From the NCBI GenBank assembly GCA_038530555.1, contig JBCBCN010000010.1, forward strand, positions 1 to 64,000: a DNA stretch of 64,000 nucleotides, in the 5' to 3' direction. Under the pieces are notes generated by a model that saw only the letters and a list, made by a program, of their open reading frames with translations, was not told where the DNA came from and made no database searches. Shown in pieces: positions 34,279 through 43,593 of this stretch. Position 1 is the first letter of the stretch. Every line of letters starts with the position of its first letter. Made by a program: the position numbers and the translations under genes. The DNA is from HKCCE3408 sp038530555 (lineage in GTDB: Bacteria; Pseudomonadota; Alphaproteobacteria; Rhodobacterales; Rhodobacteraceae).

Positions 34279-35972
34279 GCGGCGAGGTCTTCGGGGCTCA
34301 GGTCATAGAGATCTGAGGCGCCGATTGTCGCCGCCGCCATATCCGCATGCGCTTGCGGCAGGGCGCGAGAGAGATAGATCCGGGCGAGCTTGCTACGCGC
34401 CGGATCGGCCGTTGCCGCTCGGACATGGTAATGCGCGCCCAGCACACGGGCCAAGGCCATCAGGAACGGCATAGCACCCGCAGCCCGATCGTTCATCTCG
34501 AGCTTCAGCATCGCCTCGAGGGAGCCGCGCATGCCAGCCACCGCACCGCGGAGCGGTTTGGCCAAGGCCTCGTCAGCGGCATCCACGGTCGCCTCGACCT
34601 CACCCAGCAGCGCGCGCAGCGCTTCGCCACCATCGGCAAGCTTACGGCCGACCAAGTCCATCGCTTGGATCCCGTTCGTGCCCTCGTAAATCGCCGTCAC
34701 CCGCACATCGCGCAAATACTGGGCCGCGCCGGTTTCTTCGATGAATCCCATGCCGCCATGGACCTGAATGCCGCTTTGCGCGACCGACATGCCCGTTTCG
34801 GTGCCGTATGTCTTGGCCAAGGGTGTCAGGAGTGCCGCGCGGGCCTGCGCCTTGGGATCATCACCGGCCCGGGCCAGATCGAGCGACACGGCCAGATCAA
34901 GCGTCAGCGCCCGGGCCGCGAATACTTCGGCCTTCATCACAGAGAGCATCCGGCGCACATCGGCATGATCGACGATGGTGCCGGTGCCGTTCTCGACCAT
35001 CGCACGCCCCTGACGCCGGTCGGTCGCGTAGGCCAAAGCGTGCTGGAACGCAGCTTCAGCCACACCCACACCCTGCACACCCACACCCAGTCGCGCGTTG
35101 TTCATCATCGTGAACATCGCGGCCAATCCACCGCCGGGCGCCCCGATCATCCAGCCTTGCGCGCCGTCATATTGCATCACAGCCGTAGGCGAACCGTGCA
35201 GCCCAAGCTTGTGTTCCAGCGAGACGACTTTAAGCGTGTTGGCCACGCCCGGCTGACCGTCATCGTCCAACAGGCGTTTGGGCACCAGGAAGAGAGAGAT
35301 CCCCTTGCTGCCCTTCGGCGCATCGGGCAGGCGCGCCAGGACGAGGTGGCACACATTCTCGGTAAAGTCGTTGTCGCCCCAAGAGATGTAGATCTTCTGG
35401 CCGGTGATCGCGTAGGTGCCATCGCCCTGGGGCTCGGCCCGGCTGGTCAAGGCGCCGACATCCGAACCCGCCTGCGGCTCGGTCAGGTTCATCGTCCCGA
35501 GCCATTCTCCGCTAATGAGTTTGGGCAGGTAGCGCGCTTTGATCTCATCGCTCGCATGGTGCTCGAGTGCCTCGATCTGTCCCTGGCTCATGAGGGGCGC
35601 GAGTTGCAGCGACAGGCAAGCGGACGACATCATCTCATTGACCGCCGTCGTCAGTGTTATCGGAAGGCCAAGCCCGCCAAACTCCGGATCAGCCGACATG
35701 GCGATATAGCCACCCTCGGCGATGGCCTTGAACCCATCGGCATAGCCCGGGGAGGTCCGTACAACCCCATTCTCAAGATGCGCGGGATGCAGGTCACCGT
35801 TGCGATTGAGCGGCGCGAGCACCTCTTCGGACAGCTTGGCTGCTTCGGTCAGGATCGCGTGCACGGTCTCGGCGCTGGCCTCGGCGAACATGTCAGTTCC
35901 TGCCACGGCCGCCATATCAACGACATTCTTCATCAAGAACTCAAACTCGGTGACCGGGGCTTGGTATGGCAT
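34275..35972 (-). CDS. Acyl-CoA dehydrogenase, long form with C-terminal extension
   Basis: A 565-residue flavoprotein from ATG 35972, with GGAGAG upstream. Segments typical of the family are NLTEPQAGSDVGALTSRAEP (FAD/substrate), QVHGGMGFIEE and a DVRVTAIYEGTNGIQAMDLV block containing the catalytic-base region. A C-terminal extra helical domain (about 460-565) makes it longer than short-chain dehydrogenases. The MPYQAP start and the length match the group that includes DmdC (methylthiopropionyl-CoA dehydrogenase) of marine roseobacters and several fatty acyl enzymes. The group cannot be resolved further here. Confidence 0.92.
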   Translation of the reverse strand: MPYQAPVTEFEFLMKNVVDMAAVAGTDMFAEASAETVHAILTEAAKLSEEVLAPLNRNGDLHPAHLENGVVRTSPGYADGFKAIAEGGYIAMSADPEFGGLGLPITLTTAVNEMMSSACLSLQLAPLMSQGQIEALEHHASDEIKARYLPKLISGEWLGTMNLTEPQAGSDVGALTSRAEPQGDGTYAITGQKIYISWGDNDFTENVCHLVLARLPDAPKGSKGISLFLVPKRLLDDDGQPGVANTLKVVSLEHKLGLHGSPTAVMQYDGAQGWMIGAPGGGLAAMFTMMNNARLGVGVQGVGVAEAAFQHALAYATDRRQGRAMVENGTGTIVDHADVRRMLSVMKAEVFAARALTLDLAVSLDLARAGDDPKAQARAALLTPLAKTYGTETGMSVAQSGIQVHGGMGFIEETGAAQYLRDVRVTAIYEGTNGIQAMDLVGRKLADGGEALRALLGEVEATVDAADEALAKPLRGAVAGMRGSLEAMLKLEMNDRAAGAMPFLMALARVLGAHYHVRAATADPARSKLARIYLSRALPQAHADMAAATIGASDLYDLSPEDLAA

Positions 35973-36092
35973 TGGGCTCTCCTGCAATCGGTTTGGGTTC
36001 AAAGCGGCTCTGGCCGCCTGTGGCGCTGCATTGTATCACTGTGGCGTACCTAAGCGCCCGCCTTCCACTCGAAAACCAATACGTTACGTCGG

Positions 36093-37061
36093 ATGACTGT
36101 TTCACCTGAAATGATAGCAAACAGCGCGGATGGCATCAAACGCGCGGCGCAGATCCTGCGCAATGGCGGCCTTCTGGGCCTGCCCACCGAAACGGTCTAT
36201 GGCTTGGCCGCAGATGCGCAAGATGAAGGGGCTGTCGCCCGGATCTTCGCCGCGAAAGGCCGCCCAAATTTCAATCCGCTGATTGTGCATGTGGCTGACC
36301 TCACCGCCGCCGAAACTTACGCTGTGTTCAATGATAACGCCGCGGCGCTTGCACAGGCATTTTGGCCCGGCCCCCTCACACTCGTTCTGCCCTTGAAGCC
36401 CGGCCATGGTCTCAGCCCAGCGGTCAATGCTGGGCTTCCGCATCTCGCGGTTCGCGCGCCTGCGCATCCTGCGGCGCAAGCGGTACTGGTGGAGTTCGCG
36501 GGCCCTGTCGCTGCGCCCTCTGCGAACCCTTCCGGTCGGATCAGTCCCACGTCGCCAGAGCATGTCCGTCAGGGCCTGGGCACACGGATCGACGCCATAC
36601 TGGATGCCGGGCCATGCGAAGTTGGCGTGGAATCGACCATTCTTGCCATGACGGGCGATGCGCCCCGATTGCTGCGCGAAGGTGGACTGCCACGCGAAGC
36701 GTTGGAGCGGATGATCGGACCGATCAGCGCGGGATCACAAACACCTGCCAAGATTGAGGCACCCGGTCAGCTCAGCAGCCACTACGCGCCGCGGACTCGT
36801 CTGAGGATGAATGTGCGCCAACGTGAGCCGAGGGGTTCTGTCTTAATCGGCTTTGGTTCAGACGGCGCAAGCGATCTGAACCTCTCGCTCGCCGGTGATC
36901 TACGCGAAGCGGCATCGCGTCTATTCGCGATGCTCCATGAGGCGGATGATCTCGCGCAGGCGCGCGGCGTTCATCTTATAGAAGTAACGCCGGTTCCGGA
37001 TCACGGCATCGGAAGGGCGATCAACGATCGGCTGAAGCGCGCGTCGGCGGAAAGGACGTGA
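36093..37061 (+). CDS. L-threonylcarbamoyladenylate synthase (Sua5/YwlC type)
   Basis: A 322-residue enzyme that makes threonylcarbamoyl-AMP from threonine, bicarbonate and ATP for the t6A modification of ANN-decoding tRNAs. The YrdC domain (about 10-200) shows GGLLGLPTETVYGLAADA, KGRPNFNPL and SANPSGRISPT. A C-terminal Sua5 domain (about 220-320) starts after PGQLSSHYAP, a linker motif that closes the active site. The two-domain length distinguishes it from the shorter E. coli TsaC. It is divergent from the dehydrogenase operon. Confidence 0.94.
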   Translation: MTVSPEMIANSADGIKRAAQILRNGGLLGLPTETVYGLAADAQDEGAVARIFAAKGRPNFNPLIVHVADLTAAETYAVFNDNAAALAQAFWPGPLTLVLPLKPGHGLSPAVNAGLPHLAVRAPAHPAAQAVLVEFAGPVAAPSANPSGRISPTSPEHVRQGLGTRIDAILDAGPCEVGVESTILAMTGDAPRLLREGGLPREALERMIGPISAGSQTPAKIEAPGQLSSHYAPRTRLRMNVRQREPRGSVLIGFGSDGASDLNLSLAGDLREAASRLFAMLHEADDLAQARGVHLIEVTPVPDHGIGRAINDRLKRASAERT

Positions 37062-37103
37062 CACCGGTCTAACTTTGGGACGCCGACCGGCCAGCGTCAG
37101 GGA

Positions 37104-37697
37104 TCAGGCGCGCCCGGCATCAGCGCTAAGGCTCAGCGGATCGATACCTAGGGTTGCTAGGGCCGCTTCCCATTTCTTCCGCATATGGCTCTGAAAGACG
37201 AGGTCGGGATCAGCCGGGCATGTCAGCCAGCCATTGAGCCCGATCTCGGCCTCCAGTTGTTGCGGACCCCACCCCGCATAGCCCAACGCCATGAACGCTT
37301 GGCGGGGGCCACGACCGCAGGCGATATCTTCGAGAATATCAATCGTCGCCGTCATCGAGAAATGCCGGTCTACCCGCAAGGTTCCGTCCTTGCCGTCGCC
37401 CGGATCTGGCCTGCCCAGATAGTCGGTCGAATGCAGCACAAAACCCCGCCCCGTTTCCACTGGGCCACCAAAACCCACCGGCACGTCTTCTGCTGGATTT
37501 CCCGCGACGCCCAATTGGCGCAGCATCTCGGGGAAATTGACCTCGGGGATCGCCTTGTTAACGATCAAGCCCATCGCGCCTTCGGGCGAATGCGCGCACA
37601 GAAATATAACACTTCCTGCAAAGCGTGGATCCCCCATCCCGGGCATCGCGATCAGCATGTGCCCGGTCAGGTCTTCGGGAGCTGTCTGAGTGGCCAT
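37104..37697 (-). CDS. YqgE/AlgH family protein
   Basis: A 197-residue protein starting MATQTAPEDLTGHMLIAMPG. The family signature DPRFAGSVIFLCAHSPEGAMGLIVN lies near residues 22-46, split here by position only. A second conserved region is PVGFGGPVETGRGFVLHS. A 77-residue upstream extension in frame is rejected because conservation starts at this Met. The family is widespread and of uncertain function; AlgH affects alginate regulation in Pseudomonas. It faces away from the DsbD-like gene across 141 bp that must hold both promoters. Confidence 0.92.
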   Translation of the reverse strand: MATQTAPEDLTGHMLIAMPGMGDPRFAGSVIFLCAHSPEGAMGLIVNKAIPEVNFPEMLRQLGVAGNPAEDVPVGFGGPVETGRGFVLHSTDYLGRPDPGDGKDGTLRVDRHFSMTATIDILEDIACGRGPRQAFMALGYAGWGPQQLEAEIGLNGWLTCPADPDLVFQSHMRKKWEAALATLGIDPLSLSADAGRA

Positions 37698-37838
37698 AGC
37701 GAAACCATGATAAGGTTCGCCCCTTTCTTCAACAGTCCCATCGCCGCAGGATTTGGTTTTGCAAAAGACCGCTTGGACAACAGGCATTCGCGCCTTCGTG
37801 ACTTTCCATTTCATAGGCAACGACCTAGGTTCCAACGT

Positions 37839-38654
37839 GTGAATGCTTGTCGTAGACATATTGCCTCCGCGGCCATCGCCTTTGGGGTGTCGATCGGCGC
37901 CATTGGCCCCAATGCCGCTCAGGCCCAAGTCCTCAATCTAGAGGACATCGTCGAAGTGCGGCTGCTGGAAGGTTGGCGTCGGGACGACGGTCGTCATATG
38001 ACGGCGATCCAGATCAGGCTGGCGCCGGGCTGGAAGACCTATTGGCGCGCGCCCGGTGAAGGCGGCATTCCCCCGCGCCTTTCGCTCAACACCGGCGCTC
38101 AGGCGACTCTGCATTGGCCGCGGCCCGAGGTGTTTTTCGACAATGGCATGCGGTCGATTGGCTATCGCGGAGAGGTGATTTGGCCGCTGGAGTTGGATCT
38201 CGGCGCGGGACAACACGCCGTGGCGGGTCAAATCGAGCTTGGTGTCTGCGAGGATGTCTGCATGCCGGTGACGCTCGATTTGGAGGCCGTGCTGCCGAAT
38301 GCGGGCGGGCCGGATCCCGCCATCGTGGCGGCGTTGTCGGACGGTGTGCATAACGGCGCGGACATTGGCGCAGGCATCCCCCTTTGTCGCCTGACACCGA
38401 CGCAAGACGGGCTGCGACTCCAGGCGTCGATGGACGTGCCAGCGGTTGGAAATGACGAGACAGTCGTGGTCGAAATTGCCGATGCCGCTTTGTGGGTGTC
38501 ACCGACGCAGTCAACGCGTGACGGGGCCCAAGTGGTCGCCGTTGCCGAGATCTTGCCGATGGGTGACGGCCCGATTGTGCTTGATCGTTCCGACCTGCGG
38601 ATTACCGTGATCGGCAGTCAAATGGCCGTCGAGCTTGAAGGCTGCGCACGCTGA
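37839..38654 (+). CDS. Secreted DsbD N-terminal-domain-like protein
   Basis: A 271-residue exported protein from GTG 37839. The frame continues upstream into the YqgE gene, but the signal peptide begins here (MNACRRHIASAAIAFGVSIG through AQA, about 29 residues). It resembles the periplasmic alpha domain of DsbD, with GWKTYWRAPGEGGIPPRL and a cysteine pair in GVCEDVCMPV (about 154-163). The DsbD membrane and thioredoxin domains are absent. It may accept electrons from a CcdA/ScsB-like partner encoded elsewhere. Fold is likely; redox role is inferred from the paired cysteines. Confidence 0.82.
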   Translation: MNACRRHIASAAIAFGVSIGAIGPNAAQAQVLNLEDIVEVRLLEGWRRDDGRHMTAIQIRLAPGWKTYWRAPGEGGIPPRLSLNTGAQATLHWPRPEVFFDNGMRSIGYRGEVIWPLELDLGAGQHAVAGQIELGVCEDVCMPVTLDLEAVLPNAGGPDPAIVAALSDGVHNGADIGAGIPLCRLTPTQDGLRLQASMDVPAVGNDETVVVEIADAALWVSPTQSTRDGAQVVAVAEILPMGDGPIVLDRSDLRITVIGSQMAVELEGCAR

Positions 38655-38671
38655 GCACCCGCACTGGGCAG

Positions 38672-41600
38672 TTAGGAAGTGCTCGAACGGAAGGCTGCGA
38701 TCGACACGCTCATCGCCGAGATCAACGCCGCTCCTAGGATAAAACTCACAAACGCTTGGGTCAGCCCGCTGTCTCCAATGGGCAACGCAAAAGCGGCCGT
38801 ACCGCTTGTGATAAACGCCCCCATAGTGGCTGCAAACCAGGCCGCGATGACAGCACCTGTCGCAAACACGGCCAAAGGAAGGCCCATACGACCGTGGCGC
38901 GGTGTTACTGCACGGCGCAGCGCGCGCATCCGGTCAGCGAAATCTGATTGCATCGCCATGATCGCAGGCACCACGAGCAAAACGATGACCATACCAACGC
39001 CCAGACCATAGACCAACGTGATCACGGTTGGCTTGAGAAACTCGGCTTGCGAAGACCCTTCGTAGAGCAGCGGGGTAAGGCCCAGCACTGTTGTGAGTGT
39101 CGTCAGCAAGACGGGTCTGAGTCGATCTGCGACGCCGTCGACGATGGCTTCGTTCCAGCTGATTTTCTGGGCTTTTTCGTCAATGGTCGTCACCAGAACA
39201 ATCGAGTCGTTGATGATGATACCGGTCATCCCGATCAAACCGACAACGGTGAACATACTCATCGGGACATCCCAGGCGGCATGTCCGTAAATCGTCCCGA
39301 TCAAGCCAAACGGAATAATCGCCATAACGACCAGGGGTCTGGTCCAAGAGGCGAAAATCCAAGCCAGAACAATGTAGATCCCCGCCAGGCACAGCGCGAG
39401 ACCAAGCATCGCGTCACTGAGAAAATCACGCTCCTGTTCTGCCAGGCCCGCCATCTGGAAACCGATGCCAAACTCGCTCGCGATCTGTGGCAGAACGCGG
39501 TTTTCCAGCTCGGCCAGGATCGCCGCCGCGCGCTCAGGATCGTCTTCGCTCATATCCGCGGAAACGGAGACCGTGATGATCCCGTTCTCGCGCAGGATCC
39601 GAGAAAAGCCCGAACGGGTCTCAACCTCGACGATGTCGGCCAATGGTACGTAGGCACCGCTTTCAGCGCGCAATAAGGTCGTGTCGAGGAAGTCGGCTGT
39701 CAACTCAGTGGCGGGCAGCTCAACTCGGATCGTCGCCGTGCGCGGCCCGTCCGGGAAGCTCGCCGCTTCAATGCCGCCCAAACGGTTGCCAAGCACCATA
39801 CCAAGACTGTCGATGTCAAAGCCCAGTGCCTCTCCTTGCGGCGTGAGGCTCAGGCTCAACTCATCGCGGTCATAGGCCAGGTTGTCGCCGGGGCTGGAGA
39901 CCTCTGGGTACTGCGAAAGTGCCGCGGTCAGCGCCTCTGCCGCCGCCTTCAAAATATCTGTGTCGCCGCCAAATAGCTCCACGTCGATCGCCTCTCCCTG
40001 CGGACCGCGACGCCAAGACCGAAAGCTCACTTGTTCGGTCAAGGCAGACTCGCGCACGGCATCGCGCATCGAATCGACGAACAGGAAAGACGAATACGGG
40101 CGCAGGTCCGGGTCGATAAGATCGATGGTTATCGAGCCAAGTTGATCGCTGTCCTTATTGTCAGTCGATGCCGAAGGTGCACCGTCTGTTGCGCCTAGCT
40201 GACTGAGGGCGAAAAGTACCGGGTCGGCGCCATGCTCTTCGGCGAGTTCCGCGCCGACCTGGTTAGCGGCCCGTTGCAACTCCTGCAGCATCGCAATCGT
40301 ATCCGCGCGGCTCGCCTCATCGGCCATGATGACGTTCGCCGTGACCCGAGACTGTTCTGGCGGATTGAAGAAACGCCAGGTCACATCGCCCGCAAGAAAG
40401 CTCGAGATTTGCACGGCCAAAGCTAGGATTGCTGCGGCAAGCACTGGATAGCGCGCCCAGATCATCCACTTCACGAAAGGCCGAAAGCCCCTTTCCCGGA
40501 CCCACTCAAAGCCGCGGTTCACCTGCCTGGAGGGCCAATCGTACCAATGATCATTCGCGCTGTGTACCAACGCGTTTTTCATGTGGTGGGGCAGGATCAA
40601 AAAGCACTCGATCAGACTAGCCGCCAGCACCGCGATGACCGTGAAGGGGATCGCCATAATCAGATCGCCAAAGCGTCCGCCGATAGCTGTCAGACCAGCA
40701 AATGCGATGACCGTGGTCACTGTCGCCGAAAAAACCGGGGCCGCCATCCGGCGTGCGGCGCTTTCGGCGGCAACGGCCGGGGACTCGCCGAGACTTCGGG
40801 CACGGAAATCAGCGTGCTCGCCCACGACGATCGCATCATCAACAACGATCCCAAGGGTGATGATCAGCGCAAAGAGCGAGATCATATTGATGGTCAGGCC
40901 TGCCGCGAACATGATCGCAAGCGTTGCCATCATCGCCACCGGAATGCCCGCCGCCACCCAAAACGCCGTGCGCGCGTTCAAGAAAAGAAAAAGCAGTAAG
41001 ATGACGAGGCCAAAGCCATAAAGCCCGTTGTCCAGCAGGATATTTAGGCGGGCTTGAATGACCTCGGACAAAGAATTGGTGAGGCGGATCTCAGAACCCT
41101 CGGGCATATTGCCTTGAAGCTCCGCAGCCACCTCTTCGGTGATCGCTTGTATGGCCAAAGCGTCACCGCGTTGGGAGCGTTCCACGCGAACTCGGATCGC
41201 AGGCTCATCCCCGACGAGAAAGGCCCGGTCCCGGTCAATTCCCAGGCGCGTGACCTCGGCCACATCGCCCAAACTGAGGGTCGTGCCATCGGCGTTACGA
41301 CGCATAACCAAAGCGGCCACATCGCTGATCTCACGCCGCTCCGTCCCGGCTCGGATCCGGGCGTTGGCGGCGCTGACCTCGCCGGCCGGGTTGGCATCAG
41401 CAGCGGAACTGATCACCCGGGCGATCTCGGCCATTGAAATGTCGTGCTGCACTAAGGCGGCGGATGGAACCTCGACCAGGATCTCACCGGCGGCCACACC
41501 GCTGATTGTCGTCTGTGTAATACCTTCCGCAAATAACCGCGTGACGAACTCATCGGCGAACAAGCTGAGCTGATCAATGGCAAGCGGACCTGTCAGGACA

Positions 41601-42040
41601 ACATCGGTGACGCGGTCGGACCAAGAGGTCGTATAGACCACCGGATCTTCGGTCCCGTCTGGCAAATCTTGAGCTTGATCGAGCGTGAGCTGAACCTGGT
41701 CCATCGCCTCGGCAGTGTCCCAGCCCGGCTCAAACTCCAATGCGATACGCGCGGCCCCTTCCTGAGAGGTGCTGTCGACAGAGACAACCCCTTCGACCGA
41801 CAGCATGGAGGGCTCCAGCACCGCGACTACGGCTCGGTCCACATCCTCTGCCCCCGCACCGTCCCAAGCGACATTCACAAAGATCCGCTCAACGACCACG
41901 TCAGGGAAAAACTGCGCCCGCAGATTTGGGATCGCAGCAGCACCCAGGATCAGCAAAAGTGCCATCAAAAGATTGGCGGCGGTCGCGTGGCGGGTAAAAT
42001 ACCCCAAGATGCCACCGGCCGTTTCGGGCAACGCACGCAT
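38672..42040 (-). CDS. RND efflux transporter permease subunit
   Basis: A 1122-residue RND pump of the AcrB/HAE1 superfamily. Helix 1 (FTRHATAANLLMALLLILGA) starts near residue 15. The proton-relay pair lies in helix 4, IVVDDAIVVGEH, near residue 400. Two large periplasmic loops are present. The last ~90 residues add two hydrophobic segments beyond the usual end, making it longer than typical 1,030-residue members. It forms a tripartite pump with the adaptor encoded 2 bp upstream and an outer-membrane TolC-type channel from another locus. Substrate unknown. Confidence 0.94.
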   Translation of the reverse strand: MRALPETAGGILGYFTRHATAANLLMALLLILGAAAIPNLRAQFFPDVVVERIFVNVAWDGAGAEDVDRAVVAVLEPSMLSVEGVVSVDSTSQEGAARIALEFEPGWDTAEAMDQVQLTLDQAQDLPDGTEDPVVYTTSWSDRVTDVVLTGPLAIDQLSLFADEFVTRLFAEGITQTTISGVAAGEILVEVPSAALVQHDISMAEIARVISSAADANPAGEVSAANARIRAGTERREISDVAALVMRRNADGTTLSLGDVAEVTRLGIDRDRAFLVGDEPAIRVRVERSQRGDALAIQAITEEVAAELQGNMPEGSEIRLTNSLSEVIQARLNILLDNGLYGFGLVILLLFLFLNARTAFWVAAGIPVAMMATLAIMFAAGLTINMISLFALIITLGIVVDDAIVVGEHADFRARSLGESPAVAAESAARRMAAPVFSATVTTVIAFAGLTAIGGRFGDLIMAIPFTVIAVLAASLIECFLILPHHMKNALVHSANDHWYDWPSRQVNRGFEWVRERGFRPFVKWMIWARYPVLAAAILALAVQISSFLAGDVTWRFFNPPEQSRVTANVIMADEASRADTIAMLQELQRAANQVGAELAEEHGADPVLFALSQLGATDGAPSASTDNKDSDQLGSITIDLIDPDLRPYSSFLFVDSMRDAVRESALTEQVSFRSWRRGPQGEAIDVELFGGDTDILKAAAEALTAALSQYPEVSSPGDNLAYDRDELSLSLTPQGEALGFDIDSLGMVLGNRLGGIEAASFPDGPRTATIRVELPATELTADFLDTTLLRAESGAYVPLADIVEVETRSGFSRILRENGIITVSVSADMSEDDPERAAAILAELENRVLPQIASEFGIGFQMAGLAEQERDFLSDAMLGLALCLAGIYIVLAWIFASWTRPLVVMAIIPFGLIGTIYGHAAWDVPMSMFTVVGLIGMTGIIINDSIVLVTTIDEKAQKISWNEAIVDGVADRLRPVLLTTLTTVLGLTPLLYEGSSQAEFLKPTVITLVYGLGVGMVIVLLVVPAIMAMQSDFADRMRALRRAVTPRHGRMGLPLAVFATGAVIAAWFAATMGAFITSGTAAFALPIGDSGLTQAFVSFILGAALISAMSVSIAAFRSSTS

Positions 42041-42042
42041 CC

Positions 42043-43509
42043 TTAGCCTCCCATTCGGCTTTCAAGGCGGCGGACCACCTGGGCGGGGACTTCCTCTTCG
42101 TCCAAGGCTTGAAGCAGCCTCTCGCGCACATCGGATGGCATCCGGACGTTATCCTCGACAAAGGCGACAAGGCGCGCGCGCCTCTCGGGATCAAGGGACA
42201 GCATTTCAGGCGCCTCAGGGAGCGCGGCCTGATCTGCGGTGTCGCGGCGCACAGGCTCGATGCGGATGCCTGCGCCCAAGACGGGGCTTACCCGGCGGAC
42301 CACTTCGCGGCCTTGAAGCGCGGGCGAACGGATAATCACATCGTCGCCCTGACGGCGCAGCAACGTCACCGGGATCGCTTCGAGCCGGTCTTCGGCGCCG
42401 AGCGCCAGAACAGTATTTTCGCTGGACAAGGCTGTCGCAGGCAGCAGCGCCACATGTGGCAATGTCGGCTCAGTCACCGCGACAGTCACGAAATCGCCCG
42501 GCCGAAACCTGGGATCATGGTCGAGCTCTGCGAAGAGCACCCGACCCGACTGTCCTTCCGCGACAGAACCAGCCTCGCGGGTCAGAACCGCAGGCGCCGA
42601 GATGTTCAAGCCAAGGACATCCAGCGTTACAGTGATCGGGGTTGAGGTCAGGCGGCCCTCGGGCCCCAGAAGCCGCGAATATTGGGCCGTTGATACGCGA
42701 AAGCGCACTTCCAGAGCCGTAGGATCGATCAGTTGGGCAACCTGCTCGTTTTGACCGACCAAACGCCCGGCCGTGACCGTGACGTCCGACAAGACGCCGT
42801 CGAAATCGGCGCGCAATTCAGTATCGGCAAAACGACGTTCCGCATCGGCAAGCGATATCCTCTCCCGCTCCAACGCCGTCTGGGCCAATTCAATCCGACC
42901 CTGGGCTTGCGCGAGAGCCAAACGGCGAGAAACAACGGATTGCTCGGCCGAGGCCGAGGCCAACTCGGCGGTTTCCACTGCGGCCGTCGTCCCCGCGCCA
43001 CGGTCCAAAAGGTCGCGCTGACGCTCCAGCGCGCTGAGACGGAGATCGGCCTGCAGGCGTGCCGCGTCGAGATCGGCAGCTGCCAGATCAAGGCTGCGCT
43101 CGGCATCGGCCAATTCAACCTCAGCTTGACGCAGATTGGCGCGGGCCGTGTCGCGCAGCGATTGCGCCTCAGCCGGGTCCGTGCGCAAAAGCACCTCTCC
43201 GGCGGTCACAGCACCGCCCTCTAGAAAGCCTTCGTAAAGCTCAACGACCCGACCACCGGACGGCGCGCGCAGCTCTAAGGTCCGGCTCGAACGGATTTCA
43301 CCAAACACGGTGAGCTCTGGTGCAATATCCTCAGGCAGATATGGGATGACCTCGGCGGTAAAGACCCGCTCACGCGGGGCACCACGCCGGTCCTCTTCGG
43401 CTTGGCGCTCTTGGATCGCGCCACGGATCTGCCACCCCGCTGCTGCAAGCAGTGCCAGGGTCAGACTCAAAAGGAAAAGACCGGAGATCGCTCGACTGAA
43501 AAACCGCAT
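42043..43509 (-). CDS. RND efflux periplasmic adaptor subunit
   Basis: A 488-residue membrane-fusion protein. An N-terminal hydrophobic anchor (about 5-26) precedes a lipoyl domain (about 75-120), a long alpha-helical hairpin rich in Ala, Glu and Arg (about 115-225), a second lipoyl half with ADFDGVLSDVTVTAG, and a beta-barrel. A C-terminal helical tail of about 60 residues after the barrel is unusual; it contains MLSLDPERRARLVAFVED. It links the RND permease to an outer-membrane channel. No dedicated regulator gene is adjacent. Confidence 0.92.
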   Translation of the reverse strand: MRFFSRAISGLFLLSLTLALLAAAGWQIRGAIQERQAEEDRRGAPRERVFTAEVIPYLPEDIAPELTVFGEIRSSRTLELRAPSGGRVVELYEGFLEGGAVTAGEVLLRTDPAEAQSLRDTARANLRQAEVELADAERSLDLAAADLDAARLQADLRLSALERQRDLLDRGAGTTAAVETAELASASAEQSVVSRRLALAQAQGRIELAQTALERERISLADAERRFADTELRADFDGVLSDVTVTAGRLVGQNEQVAQLIDPTALEVRFRVSTAQYSRLLGPEGRLTSTPITVTLDVLGLNISAPAVLTREAGSVAEGQSGRVLFAELDHDPRFRPGDFVTVAVTEPTLPHVALLPATALSSENTVLALGAEDRLEAIPVTLLRRQGDDVIIRSPALQGREVVRRVSPVLGAGIRIEPVRRDTADQAALPEAPEMLSLDPERRARLVAFVEDNVRMPSDVRERLLQALDEEEVPAQVVRRLESRMGG

Positions 43510-43534
43510 GTGGCGCCTATGCTGAAACGGTTAT

Positions 43535-43561
43535 AAAAAGATAGGGTCGAAGCGCCCTATC
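43535..43561 (-). terminator. Rho-independent terminator after moaB
   Basis: On the minus strand, a perfect 7 bp stem GATAGGG/CCCTATC with an 8-base loop is followed by TTTTT and then AT. It lies 33 bases after the moaB stop and only 25 bases before the RND adaptor start. The same palindrome could instead act as an operator for the RND genes, because any RND promoter must lie on or near it. Terminator is the simpler reading. Confidence 0.7.
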
Positions 43562-43593
43562 GCCAACCATCACAAGTTGCACGCAGCAAGTCT

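Noticed and set aside
34347..36053. A 568-codon open frame on the plus strand
   Set aside because: It is antisense to a clear acyl-CoA dehydrogenase gene. Its product is rich in His, Arg, Gln and Gly without any domain, which is the usual composition of a shadow frame in GC-rich DNA.
38948..39676. A 242-codon plus-strand frame inside the RND permease
   Set aside because: Antisense to a full-length, motif-complete RND gene; the translation is His/Asp/Arg-rich and shows no family.
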